Below are positions 43,599 to 56,504 of a stretch of DNA of 64,000 nt, piece after piece. Numbering within the stretch: position 1 is the first letter of the stretch; the number at the start of each line of letters is the position of its first letter. The stretch spans positions 46,540,001 to 46,604,000 of the forward strand of contig JAFFJZ010000004.1 in assembly GCA_018340375.1 (NCBI GenBank), written 5' to 3'. This DNA is from Gonatopus flavifemur. Taxonomy: Eukaryota > Arthropoda > Insecta > Hymenoptera > Dryinidae. Below the pieces are notes generated by a model that was given only the letters and a program-made list of their open reading frames with translations, was not told the origin of the DNA and made no database searches. Position numbers and translations under genes: made by a program.

Positions 43599-45180
43599 AT
43601 TGTTGCGTTCACTCTTTCTCTTGAGCACATCAGAAGTAATTCTGGTGAGGAAATTGTATTGAATTTTAAAAATTACAAACTGATTTCAATTTTACACATA
43701 TGTATTTTTCAAATTTTTGTAGTTTTTGAGATTCCAATAATTACACAGGTCTACAATGATTTTGGTGCCGCTAAAACTAAAGCAGATTTTGAGTATATTC
43801 GATACCCTGACTCTGGAAATATACTTATTTTTTTAATGCTACGTGTAGTTTTCAAGAAATCGCAGGTGTAAAATAAAATGAAAATGCACGATTTTGAAAC
43901 GTTTTATTCAATTATTCCACACTTCAAGAACATTTTATCAAATTATTCTTCAAATTATCTCAAAATATGAGTCATTCTCTTCCAAATGCGATTAGGTTTG
44001 TTCAAATATCTTTCTTTTTTCTCTGAGATACGACAGTTTGAAAATTGTGTTATTTCACCTATTCACTAAATCCATGAACACACAAATTTCAAATTGTCGT
44101 GTCACAGTAAAAAAAAAGATATTCGAGCAAACTCAACGGCATTCGGAAGGGGATGGATTATATTTTGAGGTGCATCTACTAGTTTCATGAGAAAAAATTA
44201 CATTCTGACGTCACGTAATCTCAAATATGTCGAAAAACGGTGTTTTTCACACTTTGACGTTGAAATATCTCAAAAACCACACGTAATAATGCAATTCTGA
44301 AGCCAGATTCTGATTCAGCGCGCCAAAATACTTCGGAAAAGTATGATACAGTTGTTGCACCAAACAAAAAGTTCAATTTTGTAGGCCTGTGTTATTTGTT
44401 AAATAGTCAGTATATGAAACATCATAAGATTGTGATTCAAACCAAAAATAGTAGAATTTTTTCTATTGTCGCATCATTAGTAAGTTTCCCCCACACAACA
44501 CCGAGAGGTTTTCTGAACGTTCAGAAAACGTGCTTGCTCACATAGAGACAATGTGCAGGAGACGAGATATTTGTATTAAACGGGACATATTCGTAACTGT
44601 CAGTTTTTGTAAGAAATTCTGAGAACTCACTGAAAACGTACTCTGGTAGATGCTCAGAATATATTCAGTTTCATCAAAACGAAGATCCTATGAACGTTTG
44701 AGATACGGATTTTTCGGAAACTAAAATACGCGGAACCGAAGACACGTTTCCAAAACTTCCAAAGGACTTTTGGTGATGCCTGGGACTTTCCTCGGAAGAA
44801 ATGCTCACAATTCGTCCTCACATTAAACGCATTTATTGGGATCAATTCAGACGAGCTCTCTAATCATTTGGGGTTAAGTGAGAGTATTTCGATGACTTTA
44901 ACTGAAACAAATAACCTTCCCACATCAGAGTTTCCTACGTATACTAACCTCCAACCTGTACATAATACGAAAAACATACTCCCATACTCTGAGATGACGA
45001 ATGTAGTTGATACGCATCATCGTGATTGTAACGTAGGTTTATATACATCAATACACAATTTTACCAATATTGATCATCGAAGCAGCCGATGGAAAATACT
45101 TATTTCTTAACTCGATATTCGCAGACTTTGAAAGAGCACAATGCACCCACTACTTCCTCTGCAGAATAAAATCAAACTAA
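43599..45180. other. Gene-free sequence
   Basis: No gene recognised. Near 44500-44550 AACGTTCAGAAAACG words resemble the ends of the CCCAGACAGCAC-type MITEs. A frame at 44868-45110 has no homology. Confidence 0.4.
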
Positions 45181-45386
45181 TCCTAAATCTATTCGTGGAT
45201 CACTCCAAAAACTGAAATCAATTCGTGGATCGCTTCTAAAGATGACCAGTTTTTTTAACGCGGAATCCGTATGCTGCCCGAAAGATGGGGAGAAAGTAGT
45301 GGCCAGCGGTGGACAATACTTTGAATCATAAATGTATAACCAGTTTTTTACAATAAAGCCTCTAATTTCGGAAAAAAACGGCGGAC
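45181..45386 (+). mobile_element. mariner 3' end, fragment 2
   Basis: Same family as 39768-39999. It contains a partial internal repeat (TTCGTGGATC at 45194 and 45222) and stops at GGCGGA, about 20 bases short of the terminal repeat, exactly where Gypsy-2 homology begins. Confidence 0.88.
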
Positions 45387-45539
45387 CTCATAACTCATCA
45401 CATAATAATAATCACTCGAACGGTAATAGGTCAAATCAATCAATCTGTTCGCGTAACAATATTCCGAGTTCAATTGTTTCTCATAACGACCAAATTTCAG
45501 GAATCCAAAAAATTCTGACCCCTGTGAAATTTGCATCAG

Positions 45540-48500
45540 AAACTTATTTACCTATGATAAAAACTGACATTGTCAAACCCACAGTATTTTTAATAGATTC
45601 CGGAGCAGGGCCTTGTCTTATAAAGAAACGAATGATAATATCCAAATTGACGAAAACGAAATCCTCCATTCAATGGGAATATCACTTGGAATAGTTCCCA
45701 CTATTGGAAAGGCTACATTACCATGTTTGGGTCAGGAAGTTGAATTTCATGTAGTCTCAAATGAATTTCCCATCGAACAGGATGGAATGATTGATACCTC
45801 GCTTTTTTCTGAGTATCAGGCTGAAATAAAGTGGGAAAAACCTTGTTCATAGGTTCAGAATAGAATAATATCATTCTTCAATGAAATTAAAAATAAGAGC
45901 TTAGTATACGTTATTCCCCCTCGAACTAGACAAATAGTAAAAATATATACCAACTGACAGGAATAAAAGAAGGTCTAGTTCCCTCGATGAAATTTGAAGA
46001 AGGAGTATTTATGGGTCAAGCGCTAGTGCGAAATCAAAATAGCGATTCATTTCTACCCGTAGTAAATACCCCAGAAGAAATTGCTAACATAGAAATTCCT
46101 TTAGTAGAATCAGAAAAGGTAGAAAAAATAAATTAGACAACAATAAAGCCACGCGGACGAATTTCAAACCGGAAAAAACGAAATATATTTGAAATTCGAC
46201 AGAAAATATTCACCGAAGAAGAAATGGATAGGTATGAAAATGTTCGCAATGGATTAGAATTAGATAATTCGAATAACGAAGGAACATCAGAAGTAGAAAC
46301 CTTAGTAAAAGATACTTTAGATTGTTCTTATATTCCAGAAGATAAACTTTCATGTACAGATTTGACAGAACACAATATTCCAACTAAGGTCGAATTGCCA
46401 ATACATGAAAAGCAATATAGATTCCCCCTTCTTTGAAAAACTAAATAATCAGACAAGTGAATGAAATGTTAGACCAAAAATTATTCAAGAATCACAATCC
46501 CCGTATAACACCCCTGTCTGGATAGTGCCAAAGGAAGAGAATTCAGAAGGAAACAAACGATGGAGATTAGTTTTAGACTTTCGAGCTTTGAATGAAAAAA
46601 CCATTGGGAACGCATACCCCTCCCTAATATAGTAGAAATCCGAGATCAATCAGGAGGCGCAAAATATTTCAGCACCTTTGATTTGGCCTCAGGTTTTCAC
46701 CAAATCAAAATGAGTGCACAGGATAGGCATAAAACAGCCTCCTGTACACCAAAAGGTCATTATGAACTTTTACGTATGCCTTTTGGTTTAGAAAACGCCA
46801 TCGCAACCTTCCAATATTCAATGAATATTGTTTTAACGGGATTGCAGGGGGTAGAATTATTTGTGTACCTCGACGATATAGTTATGTATGCCAAAACTTT
46901 ATCGCAACACAGGAAAAAATACTCAAATATGATAAATCGAATACGTAACGCCAACTTGAAACTACAACCAGATGAGTGTCATTTCTTGTGCAGAGGAATT
47001 ACTTACCCAGGGCATAAAATCACAGAAGAGGGATTGAGACCTGATGGAAAGAAAATAGAATCTGTAAAGAATTTCCCTAGACCAAAAAACGCGAAGAATA
47101 TTGAGCAATTTTTGGGGCTAGCCGGTTACTACAGGCGTTTTATTCATAATTTTTCAAAGATCTGAAATCCTCTTACTAATTTATTACAAAAGAACATCCC
47201 CTTCACATGGGGGAACGATCAAGAAAAAGCATTTCAAACTCTGAAACAAAAATTATGCGAAGAGCCGATACTCCAGTATCCGGATTTCAGTAAACCTTTC
47301 ATTTTGACGAATGATGCAAGCGGATATACTATTGCAGGGATTTTGAGCCAGAGGCCAATCAGCTAAGATGAACCCTGTGCATAAGTATCGAGACTTCTCA
47401 ATAAGACTGAGCCAAAATATAGCACTTACAAAAAAGAAGCTCCCGCAATACTTTATAGCGTTTCACATTTCCGTCCATACCTATATGGCCGTGAGTTCAC
47501 AATTGTAACTGATCATCGGCCTTTAGTTTAGATGAGGACTGCCAGAGACCCAAGTTCTAGACTCGCCCGTTGGCGATTAAAACTGGAGGAATGTGATTTT
47601 AATATCATTTATGTAGCGGGAGAAATAAACCTCAACGCAGACGCCCTCTCACGGAATCCTATTGAAGGACATCAATACGATGAGAAAGAAAATGTGGAAT
47701 CAATTATTCCAGATACCAAAAAACTCTATCCAATGGAACCCACCTTGAGGCAGTCTACGAGACATAGAACTCAAACCCCGGAAGGCTCCCAATATAGGGA
47801 AAATATAATGAAGCGGAAGTTGAAAGATGAAAAGAAATCAAAAACCAAACTTGAGGTTCATTTCGAAGACGAGAAGAACTCTAAAAAGGAAAACAACGAT
47901 TCTGGAAGTGAATCAAGTTCATCAGATAATGACGAAACAAAAGATGATTCTCATCCTGGCAGTGGAATTGAAGAGAATGATGATATCTCACCAATAATCA
48001 CAGAAAATGAAAAGGGAGAAGATATTGATGAAATCAAAGATGATTTCGAAACACTCGTATATGATAAAATAATATACGAAACCAGGGACCAATTTTTCAT
48101 GAAAAAAGATAACTATGTTCTCTTCCTGGATGGAAACGGACTTACTATAGACGACATGACCAGGGGAATATCCAGAACCCATGATATCAATATATTTCAT
48201 TATTACACCTGGATCAATTAAAGCGATAAAACAAAAATCAAATGGTACATTGGAATTCGCATAAAATCTATCAATCGAGGAGAGGATAGAGAGGAAATTT
48301 TGGAATGTTTTCATGCAAGCATACGAAAACTCTATGAATTCATGTTGGAAGAAAATGTAGAAACCATTCGACTATCGAAATCAAAAACCCTCAATGGGAT
48401 TATACATGAATTCTATAAAATATTTCGGAGATCAAAAATTAAAATCACAATCTGTTTGAATATAGTAGAACAACCAGATTTCGCTATTAGACAAACTTTA

Positions 48501-48650
48501 ATCAAAGAGGCCCATGCGTCATCAATTGGTGGGCATAAAGGCATAATCAAGACATATAATGGGCTTGGATTGAATTATTATTGAGACAGCATGAAATTAG
48601 AAGTTCAAAATTATATCAATCAATGCCTACAATGTAAATTAAAAACCTAG
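45540..48650 (+). pseudogene. Gypsy pol (protease to integrase zinc region), many stops and frameshifts
   Basis: Protease FLIDSGAGPCL at about 45590, continuing in another frame with VSNEFPIEQDG. Reverse transcriptase 46460-47160: SPYNTPVWIVPKE, LVLDFRALNEKT, a frame change, then FDLASGFHQI, and catalytic VYLDDIV. RNase H: ILTNDASGYTIAG, HFRPYLYGREF, TDHRP, with stops at about 47160, 47365 and 47530, and DPSSRLARWRLKLEE, NADALSR after them. An S/D/E-rich linker with a basic RQSTRHRTQ patch runs from 47700 to 48220. Then a partly open region leads to SSIGGHKGIIKTY and CLQCK, the integrase zinc-binding part. The integrase catalytic core is not recognisable. Disabled. Confidence 0.9.
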
Positions 48651-48755
48651 TTAGGACCCAGATTAGACAGCCAATGACTATGACAGACACCTACAGGAAC
48701 AAATATCCTGCCAAGGAATAAAAATCGTACCTGTTGGACCCCTACACCCCATAAT

Positions 48756-49564
48756 CCCCACCAACCATCAATACAAAAACCTGGGAATCATGGAGAACAA
48801 CCCCGGGAGACCCGAAAAAAACCATAAGCCATACCCAACAAATTAAAATTTCGGACAAGAGAATTCGAAAAGATACAACCATGGGAAGCCCAAATCAAGA
48901 AGAAGGGATGGAGATTGGAGGATACACAAATCTCACAAATGAAATCCAAAACCCTAATACCCCTATTATCCAAACAAATAGCTCCAATCCTAATCAAACC
49001 CCATTGGATACCCTCAGGTTTGAGGACTACCAATTTCAAGGGACAATAAGTGAAGAAAAACCTTTAGTATCCCCATTAGCTTGCCTTCTAGGATACCACT
49101 ACTGTCAAGAATTTGAAATTTTGCAAAACCCCAATAACACTCCTGAAGACCCAATTAATGAAACAGCTTCAATTCCAAAATTTGGAAGAATCTCATCCTC
49201 CGAATTCAAACCAGAACCCCAAAAATGTACCCCTTTTTGTAATGGATTGATATGGGTTAATTTGATAATAAAAGGGGTAGATGATAGAAAATTCAATAAC
49301 CTCACTTGTGGAAGCAGAAAGACTCACGAATGGTCAGACCCACAGAAACAAACCCTCTGTTATGAAATGAGCCCCTATGACTTTTGTTATCATTGTGTAT
49401 ATGAAGCTAACCCAGGAGAATAGAAATTTAGAAAATATACACTCAAAATAGCCAGAGCCCACCATGTAGGCGACAGGCCATATGTATTTCCCGAAGAATA
49501 CCAGCTATTCTTGGAGAAAATAGCCACCCTCGCATTTCAACCAAAAGAAAAACTCCCATCATAG
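48756..49564 (+). pseudogene. Unrecognised reading frame after Gypsy-2 integrase zinc region
   Basis: One frame stays open for about 220 codons from 48756 to a TAG at 49421, then for 47 more codons to 49564. The first ATG is at 48881. It is rich in N, P, T and E, and its second half has a cluster of eight Cys (CTPFC, NLTCG, TLC, FCYHC). It does not match integrase; it could be the start of an env-type protein or a captured sequence. No signal peptide or membrane segment is evident in it. Function unknown. Confidence 0.35.
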
Positions 49565-49837
49565 GATTGACAAATGACAAATACGACCCCATTACAAATT
49601 GGGAAATTCCGACACAAAATCCCACTTATGGGAATAAAAAATTCGGAGCTCTGAACCAACAATCTAGAAATCAAAATTTCAATTTACAAAAACCGCTTAG
49701 GGAACTAAGTAATCTTCAAAATCGAAATGAACTCCTTCGTAAGGATAAACAACCCTTTCTGAACTAGCATATTGAATTAAGACATCTTATGTAAATCTCA
49801 CTCCGTGGTGATGAAATTTCTACTGAATTTCATCAAA

Positions 49838-49849
49838 GAACGGGGGAGG
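49838..49849 (+). other. Polypurine tract of Gypsy-2
   Basis: AAAGAACGGGGGAGG directly before TGTAATATACC, the expected signal at a 3' LTR. Confidence 0.8.
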
Positions 49850-50100
49850 TGTAATATACCCCGTATATTTTTGTATACATACATATGTTATACAAAACTA
49901 CGCGTAAATTCTTTCCATCAGTTAAAAGCGCGAATTCTGATCCAGCCAAACCTTTTGTCCTTACCGTTTGCCAAACTCCATACAAAGGAGCCTGGCACAT
50001 GATGACACGACAACGGCCGACTAAGCGTCGCGCCAGGCAATAAAACGGTTGAACGCGAACCTTTACAGGTATACGTGAAGTATGCATCAAGTGAATATAT
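49850..50100 (+). repeat. Probable 3' LTR of Gypsy-2 (right end uncertain)
   Basis: Begins TGTAATATACCCCG. An AATAAA at about 50039 could be its poly(A) signal. With no second LTR here, the end cannot be fixed. Confidence 0.6.
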
Positions 50101-50846
50101 GCATGCTTATATTCACTTTCCCTTTCCTTTAAAAATATATGTATTTTTGTACGTATATACATATATATATATATATATATATCTATACATAAATTTAATT
50201 CCTTCATAAATAATCTAGTAAATAAATCAAATAGGGACAATAACAAATTATTCTCATAAAACAACTAATAATATCTACAATTCATTTAACAAATAATAAA
50301 CAAACAATTATTGAACAAACAAAAACACGAACAAAAGGGAATAATCAAGTCATAAACAGATTAATCTAAACAAAACATGCAATCAAAAACAATTAGATAA
50401 TTCCTTTTCAGTAAAGTAGTATTGAACAAACATTTAGCATGAACGAATTTAGTTGTTGATAAAAAAAACATACAATTTAAAATGAGGGAAGATGAGATGA
50501 ATGAACAAGAAGGATGAAGCAGGAAATTAGTACATTACCTTACCAAAATAGGTAGAATGGATATGTGAAGAGGAAATGGTGATAATAAGCATAACATTTC
50601 GTAAATGGCTCAGGAAGTTGCTTCGGGTGATTTCACATTTGAAGAGTGTTTTTTGGTGAAATATACCCAATATGTACTTGGAAAGCAACAAAATTATTGT
50701 CGAATACCTTCTCCTCAAAAAACAGCAGGAAAGAAGAAGAAATTTCATCAAATTTCGTCAGGAATGCGTGCGCAGTATGCAGAAGTTTCACATACAGTAT
50801 GAGAAGATTAAATGATGGATGTGAGAACAAACGCTGAAGTGTAAGA
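50101..50846. other. AT-rich gene-free sequence with (AT)n run
   Basis: (AT)n at about 50158-50183, then A-rich sequence with AACAAACAA words; no gene. Confidence 0.5.
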
Positions 50847-51093
50847 CACTGTAAAAAAAATTTGTTGAATTCCAAACAAAAATGCTTGGAAATTTACAAA
50901 CTTGGTTCGGAAAAATAACCCCGAACCTTTTTTGTAAATTGCCGAACAAAAGTTTGTGAATTCCCCAAAATCTTCGTGAAATCACAAAATTTTTTGAATG
51001 TTTACAAACTTTTGTTTGGTAATTTACAAAAAACGTTTGTGTAAAAAACTGCCAAACTTCTTTGGCAGTTCAGGAAGTATATTTTTCACAGTG
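50847..51093. mobile_element. 247-bp MITE with CACTGTAAAA ends
   Basis: CACTGTAAAAAAA at the left and TTTTTCACAGTG at the right, with GA on each side. It contains many TTTACAAAC/GTTTGTAAA words. Same terminal type as 23701-23783. Confidence 0.8.
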
Positions 51094-52241
51094 GAGGTAT
51101 AATACAAACAGTAGTTTTCTCGTTGCATTCCACAGATGTATCGAATGCCTGTTGACAGCATATTCAATTTTTGACGATATATAACAAGAATGAACATAAA
51201 AACGGGGTTTTCTCCTATAACACGTATGTTGATACTACTCATACAGTTTATTCAAGCGACTTAAATTATTTTTTTACATAATTATAATACTGTATTGTAA
51301 CTTTTTGTGAATTGATACGATCATCTATAATGTAGCTAGTACATACTGAAATACTGTATCATGGAATTTGTTTATGAAAATTTGTATATCGCCTAAATCA
51401 TGATCAAAATACTTAGCACAATTCATATATACTTATGATAACAATAAACATAAGTATAGTGCCTAACCTCATAGTGGAAGTTTAACTCGCAATTACAATA
51501 CTATGTCTGATGAAATTTGTCATTAAATTTTCTCAGTGCACGTATTTTCGTTTCTGGTTATTCGATTGGAATGAAATTCATACCACGTCTTAGTTAAGAA
51601 TACAAAGTGCTTCCATACAAGTTTCATTCGAATTGGGTGAAAATTGTGAAAAAATTTTTTTTGAGATCCGCAGTATTGGACGATGTTTTGGAAGCGTGGC
51701 TTTTCTGTGTTCGTATCATCTGAATTTCGTGAAATTCCGGGCATAATCAATTCGCGGGGTGGTGATCTGGTGATATAAATTTCAAGCAAATCGGAACGGA
51801 CGGAATGAAAAGGTGAGCACTAAGGTTTGGAACAACTTTTGAAAATTTCGTGAATCCCGTTCTCATGCACATATCTTCCGTTCCTATCCTCCTATCGATC
51901 GTTATACAATTTTTACCTCACTTTCATGCAATGCCAATCGCGGTTCCTCATAAGTTTCAACTTGATCCTTACAGAAGAATAGGAGGAGGAGAGGAGAGAT
52001 TTTATCGGAAATTGGGATTTCGCGACCATACGTATTTTCGTTTCTGGTTATTCGATTGCAATGAAATTTATACCACGTCTTAGTTACGAATACATAGTAC
52101 TTCCATACGCATTTGAATCGCTTCCTCCCTCAAGGAAAGCTTTGTGATCGTTTCTGGGGAGCGAAAAATTTTCTGTGTCTGAAATGAAAAAAATTTCTTG
52201 GACCAAACGACTCCCCAGAACTACCATGACAACATTCGCTA
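51094..52241. other. Gene-free sequence with an 86-bp direct repeat
   Basis: 51541-51626 and 52031-52116 are near-identical direct copies starting CGTATTTTCGTTTCTGG, 490 bp apart. Nothing else is recognised. Confidence 0.7.
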
Positions 52242-52744
52242 CCCGAAGGGAACATGAAGCTCCGACAAATGTTCAGAATAGATCATGATAGATCAGACTG
52301 AAGCTCTGTTGGAGCTCAAGTTTAGATTCGTAAACGTTCGACGAAGGTCCGATAAACGTTGAAATGTCCACTTGAAAATAGTTTGAATGAACGTTTATAA
52401 AACGTTCATCGAACGTTTGCTAAAGGTTCGTTCGAGTTGCAATTTTTCGATCAAAGTTTTTTTCAAAGTATATTTTTCCACGAAAAAATGAAAGATTGGG
52501 GCATTTCTAACTATAATTGTAATTCCGTCTGAAACATAAAAAACTGAAGGTTGAATGAATCTTCGTAGAATCTTTAATAAACGTTCTATGAACCTTCATT
52601 CAAGCTATTTTCAAGCGGACATTTCAACGTTCATCGGACCTTCGTCGAACGTTTCCGAATCTAAACTTGAGCTCCAACGGAGCTTCAGTCTGATCTATCA
52701 TGATCTATTCTGAACGTTCGTCGGAGCTTCATGTTCCCTTCGGG
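52242..52744. mobile_element. 503-bp MITE with about 190-bp inverted repeats
   Basis: Ends CCCGAAGGGAACATGAAG and complement, each with TA outside (52240-52241 and 52745-52746). AACGTTC/GAACGTT words repeat inside. Confidence 0.9.
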
Positions 52745-53137
52745 TATGTTGCAAACCGGGGGACCTATGGGAAAGAGATTCGACAGACTTTGATATTGAA
52801 AAAGGGAATTGTGAACCTAGTATAAAAATTAGGGTGCAAATTCAAATCCAACAACCGAAAAGGTACAATAAACATGTATTTTCATTTTCATTCAGAACGT
52901 GGAAGTACTGTATGGTTCTCCATACCGATTTTTCCTTATGTTTTAATGAAATTTTCATGCCAAAATGTTCAAATCTGATCAACAGAGATGTAAACGTCTC
53001 ATGATGAGTATCATGACGGTCTTATATCACGTTCAGATGCATTGGAAGAGAGGGAGGTGGAAAATAATTCTCATTGAGTTATTTCCCCACACAAACAAGG
53101 AAGCCATGTGGTAATTAGCAGAGTTCTTATCAGTATA

Positions 53138-53372
53138 CACGCAGAAACATGTATTTTGAAAATTCCTATAATTTATTGAGGATCAGCGCCAGTCTGTGAT
53201 GAATGAAATTATTCACCTGAATATAGCTTCAAAAGTACCATAATTTCTTGTAAGAATACGTCTAATTATGGGACTTTTCAAAAGTAAATTCAAGTGAAAA
53301 CTCTATCTGTCATAGACTGGTGGTGATCCTCATTAAATTATAGGACTTTTCAACACATCTGTTTTCTGCGTG
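53138..53372. mobile_element. 235-bp MITE
   Basis: Ends CACGCAGAAA and complement, with TA outside (53136-53137 and 53373-53374). Inverted similarity continues for about 90 bp (CCTATAATTTA.TGAGGATCA). Confidence 0.82.
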
Positions 53373-53655
53373 TACACAAAAGAAAGCTGAGCAGAAGAGA
53401 AAAGAGCGAGAAAAAATCCGATAAGACCCAGAAAAATATGCGCATACGGACTTAGTTGCCAACTCTGTGACCGGCCTTTGCATCGATTGGCTCTTTTATA
53501 ACCAATCATTCATACTGTCATATCTAAAAGGATCACACAATTAACGGTCGTGGAGTTGGCAACCTTACGTATGAAATAAACACTCGCACAATTTCATCAA
53601 TATTTGAATGACAATTCAAGATGCTAATACCAATTTCGACCAGTTGAGTTAATTT

Positions 53656-53965
53656 CCCTGCTTGAAAGATCCGATCCAAAGCTATTAATCGTCTAATCAG
53701 TATGAATCAGATTTTTGTTCAGGAATTTTCCTATTTGATCCCATTCAAATATAATCAATTTGGATAGGGAATTTCTACTCAATGGGATAAAATCAATAAA
53801 TTCGAATGTACATGATCCGAATTTCCTGATTATATCACATTGAGTAGAAATTTCCTATTCAAACCGATTATACTTGAATGAGATCAAATAGGAAAATTCC
53901 CAGACAAAAATCTGAGTCAAACTGATTGACGAGTAACAGGTTTAGATCGGATTTTTGAAGCAGGG
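53656..53965. mobile_element. 310-bp fully palindromic MITE
   Basis: CCCTGCTTGAAAGATCCGAT pairs with the complement of the right end, and pairing runs to the centre (GGGAATTTCTACTCAATG). Confidence 0.88.
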
Positions 53966-54166
53966 TTAGACACAATCATAATTTTTCCATCCAATAAAAA
54001 TCAATATTTGAAGAGTAAACGACGGTCTTGAGATTTTCTCACGACTATACTGAGTGAATAATTAATACTTCGGCAAAATATGAAACTTGTTTGGCCCCCC
54101 TAAGAATTGAATGAATGTGATATAAAAATGGAGAGAAAATACTATTATTATTCAAAATAGAACATA

Positions 54167-54270
54167 CAGTAAGACCCCGCAATAAGAACACACACCCTCT
54201 TCTTCATTCGCACTGTTGTTGCCTTGCATTTAATAAAGAAGGTGAGTGTTCTTGTTGCAGGGTCTTACTG
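54167..54270. mobile_element. 104-bp MITE family, copy 3
   Basis: CAGTAAGACCCCGCAATAAG and complement, TA at 54165-54166 and 54271-54272. In its asymmetric middle it is inverted relative to copy 1. Confidence 0.92.
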
Positions 54271-55954
54271 TACAGTAATGATAGTCCTAGAATAATGACA
54301 GGTCTCGGTAGAATGACCCACTTGTAGTTCATGACATAATTAAATACATCCCACAAATGCAATGTAAATGCAACTACATGCAGTTGAATCCACTGCAATC
54401 TCTGTAAATTTTACAGTATATTCGTGAACTTGACTATGGTATCATTTGGTTTTAAAGAAAACTCCAACGAAAAAATGTGATTGGTATTCGACAAAATTTA
54501 TTTCCAGTGCTCCAATATAAAATCTTCACTCTGTGAATTGACCAGTCTGAGAAAGCTATTCTCAAAAATTTTTTCGGGTAAAACTCGTATGAAACCAGAT
54601 TGAAAACTCATCAATAGTGACAAATAAATTTCATTGACCTATATCCACATTACTCCCGAATACATCCGTGTATATATCTGTTTCATACTTTGTTACTTTC
54701 CCGAAAGGCACCCAAAAAAATTTTAATGTATTCCCGAAACGAATCTTTTTCGTATGAAACCTATGCAGACCCGGATTAAATCTTGTTCGGATTACAATGC
54801 GGTTTATATTCGGCTCTGATTTGGTTCCTATGCGTTTTTTCACCTGGGTTCCCTACAATTACTCCAAATCAACTGAAAAAAGTGACTTCCTGATGGAGTT
54901 TCATTATGAGAATACGGAAAAAGTGATGTGGTTGATATTTGGATAGCTAAAAACTAGCCGTGGTAGTTATTCTTTAGCTGTGGCAACAAAAGTTATTGCT
55001 ACATGGGCTAAAATCTAGCTTTCGCGGCCATTTTTTTACTATACAAATATCAAATCCACGAAACAATTACCGCGCTGAATTATTTTTTTCCGTGAAGTTG
55101 TACTGATTTGGATGTTTTCAAAACCTCATAATTTTTGGTCTCAAAGTTTGAATTCCTTTATTTTGTTTTTGTTTTTAAGACATTGAAACGAACGATAAGT
55201 TCTAGATACCAATTCAAATGAAACAGAAATCAAAACTTGAAAGTTTGAAAATTGAAATGCTGTTTTACAGGAAATGAAGTTCAGATCTGCGTTGAGCTAC
55301 ATTTGATATTCACCTTCAAAACAGAATGTGTTGAAGAATAAAAGATGCGTGAGAATTCGTTATGATTATCAAAGTCATTCATAAATTACTTGGACTTTGA
55401 ATGATCGGTGAATGTACAGTTTATTCTCTGAAACAGAGATTGTAGGGAGTTAGCTGCTCACATCTCTCTACAAGTACATCAAATTCGTGACTCTAATGTT
55501 AAATTTTATGGATATCATGCTTCGACTCTTACCATTACATTGTGGGCGTAACAATGAATCCCTGTACTAATTCTGAACACATAATCGTTCAACCTACTTT
55601 CCTTTGTTCCAAAAATTTCGCATATAGTTATACTAGTCATGAATAATTAAATAATTTCATCTTATTGAATACCTTTATCGAATTCATAAATATTTTCACG
55701 AAATAAATAGGGTGGCTGATATAATATTATAACTATCCAGGTCAAACGATGATAGAGAAGTGTATTTACTGAGAAAACGGTTTAGTTGAATATCAGATAG
55801 CTGGGAAATTTCATTCTAAATTCAATTAACTCAAATAAATTATATTTGCCACATATTTTATTCGTATCTCAGACAACTACACTGCGTCTAAGCCAAAGGC
55901 CGCATGTCAAAATTTTGAAGTTTCGAGATATTAAACATTTTATTCAAGCTTGTA
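54271..55954. other. Gene-free sequence
   Basis: No gene. Around 54940-55090 GCTAAAAACTAGC-like words suggest another small inverted repeat that I could not delimit. Confidence 0.4.
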
Positions 55955-56504
55955 GGGGAGATCGAGGGAACTTGCACCACTTTTTTTTACAACTTTCATG
56001 GTTAAATTCATCCGATATATTATTTATAAAATTTTTAAAGAGCAAACATTTTTCTCTCAGTTGCGAATGTGTGCAAGGTCAAATCCAACGTTCTATCAAT
56101 GATACGAGTGTTCTCCAGGTACATTGCGATTGGTGCAATTCTCCCCACATGACGGGAGACTTGCACCACCCTGTTGGCATTTCTGCACCACCCGACGAAT
56201 TGGCTTTCTCTCTCTCTCTCTCTCTGTGAGTAACTGATCCCTTAATTTGAATAATGACCACTATTTTTGAATTAGTTCATGAATATTTATTGGAAATGAA
56301 TAATTAAAAACAAATGATACAAAAATGAAGCGATTTCGAAAGTGCCAAAGCTTTTGCTATAAATGTAACAAAGAGAATCATTTCACATTCCTGTGGACTA
56401 GTGTGGGATCAGGGCATCCATACAGCTTACACGTGTAACAACCGCTTGGAAATCATTGTGAGATCAAGAGATATCTGTTGTGGTGCAAGTGTCTCACTCC
56501 CCCC
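55955..56504. mobile_element. 550-bp MITE with repeated CTTGCACCAC word
   Basis: Ends GGGGAGATCGAGGGAACT and GGGGGGAGTGAGACACTT (complement of the right end), TA outside (55953-55954 and 56505-56506). CTTGCACCAC or its complement recurs at about 55970, 56132, 56160, 56182 and 56480. A (CT)n run sits at 56206-56224. Confidence 0.75.

Larger units (their letters stand above)
45387..50100 (+). mobile_element. Second Gypsy-class element, decayed, 5' part missing
   Basis: Pol remnants in the normal order are followed by an unrecognised frame, a polypurine tract and the start of a 3' LTR at 49850. No 5' LTR or gag was found upstream. The pol is related in layout to that at 15547-20994, including a long acidic/basic insert between RNase H and integrase. 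The right border is approximate. Confidence 0.85.

Noticed and set aside
43166..43624. 152-codon plus frame
   Set aside because: Lies across a palindromic MITE; protein has no domain.
48881..49423. Gypsy-2 Env
   Set aside because: Position and Cys are suggestive, but there is no signal peptide, cleavage site or membrane segment, so I did not name it env.
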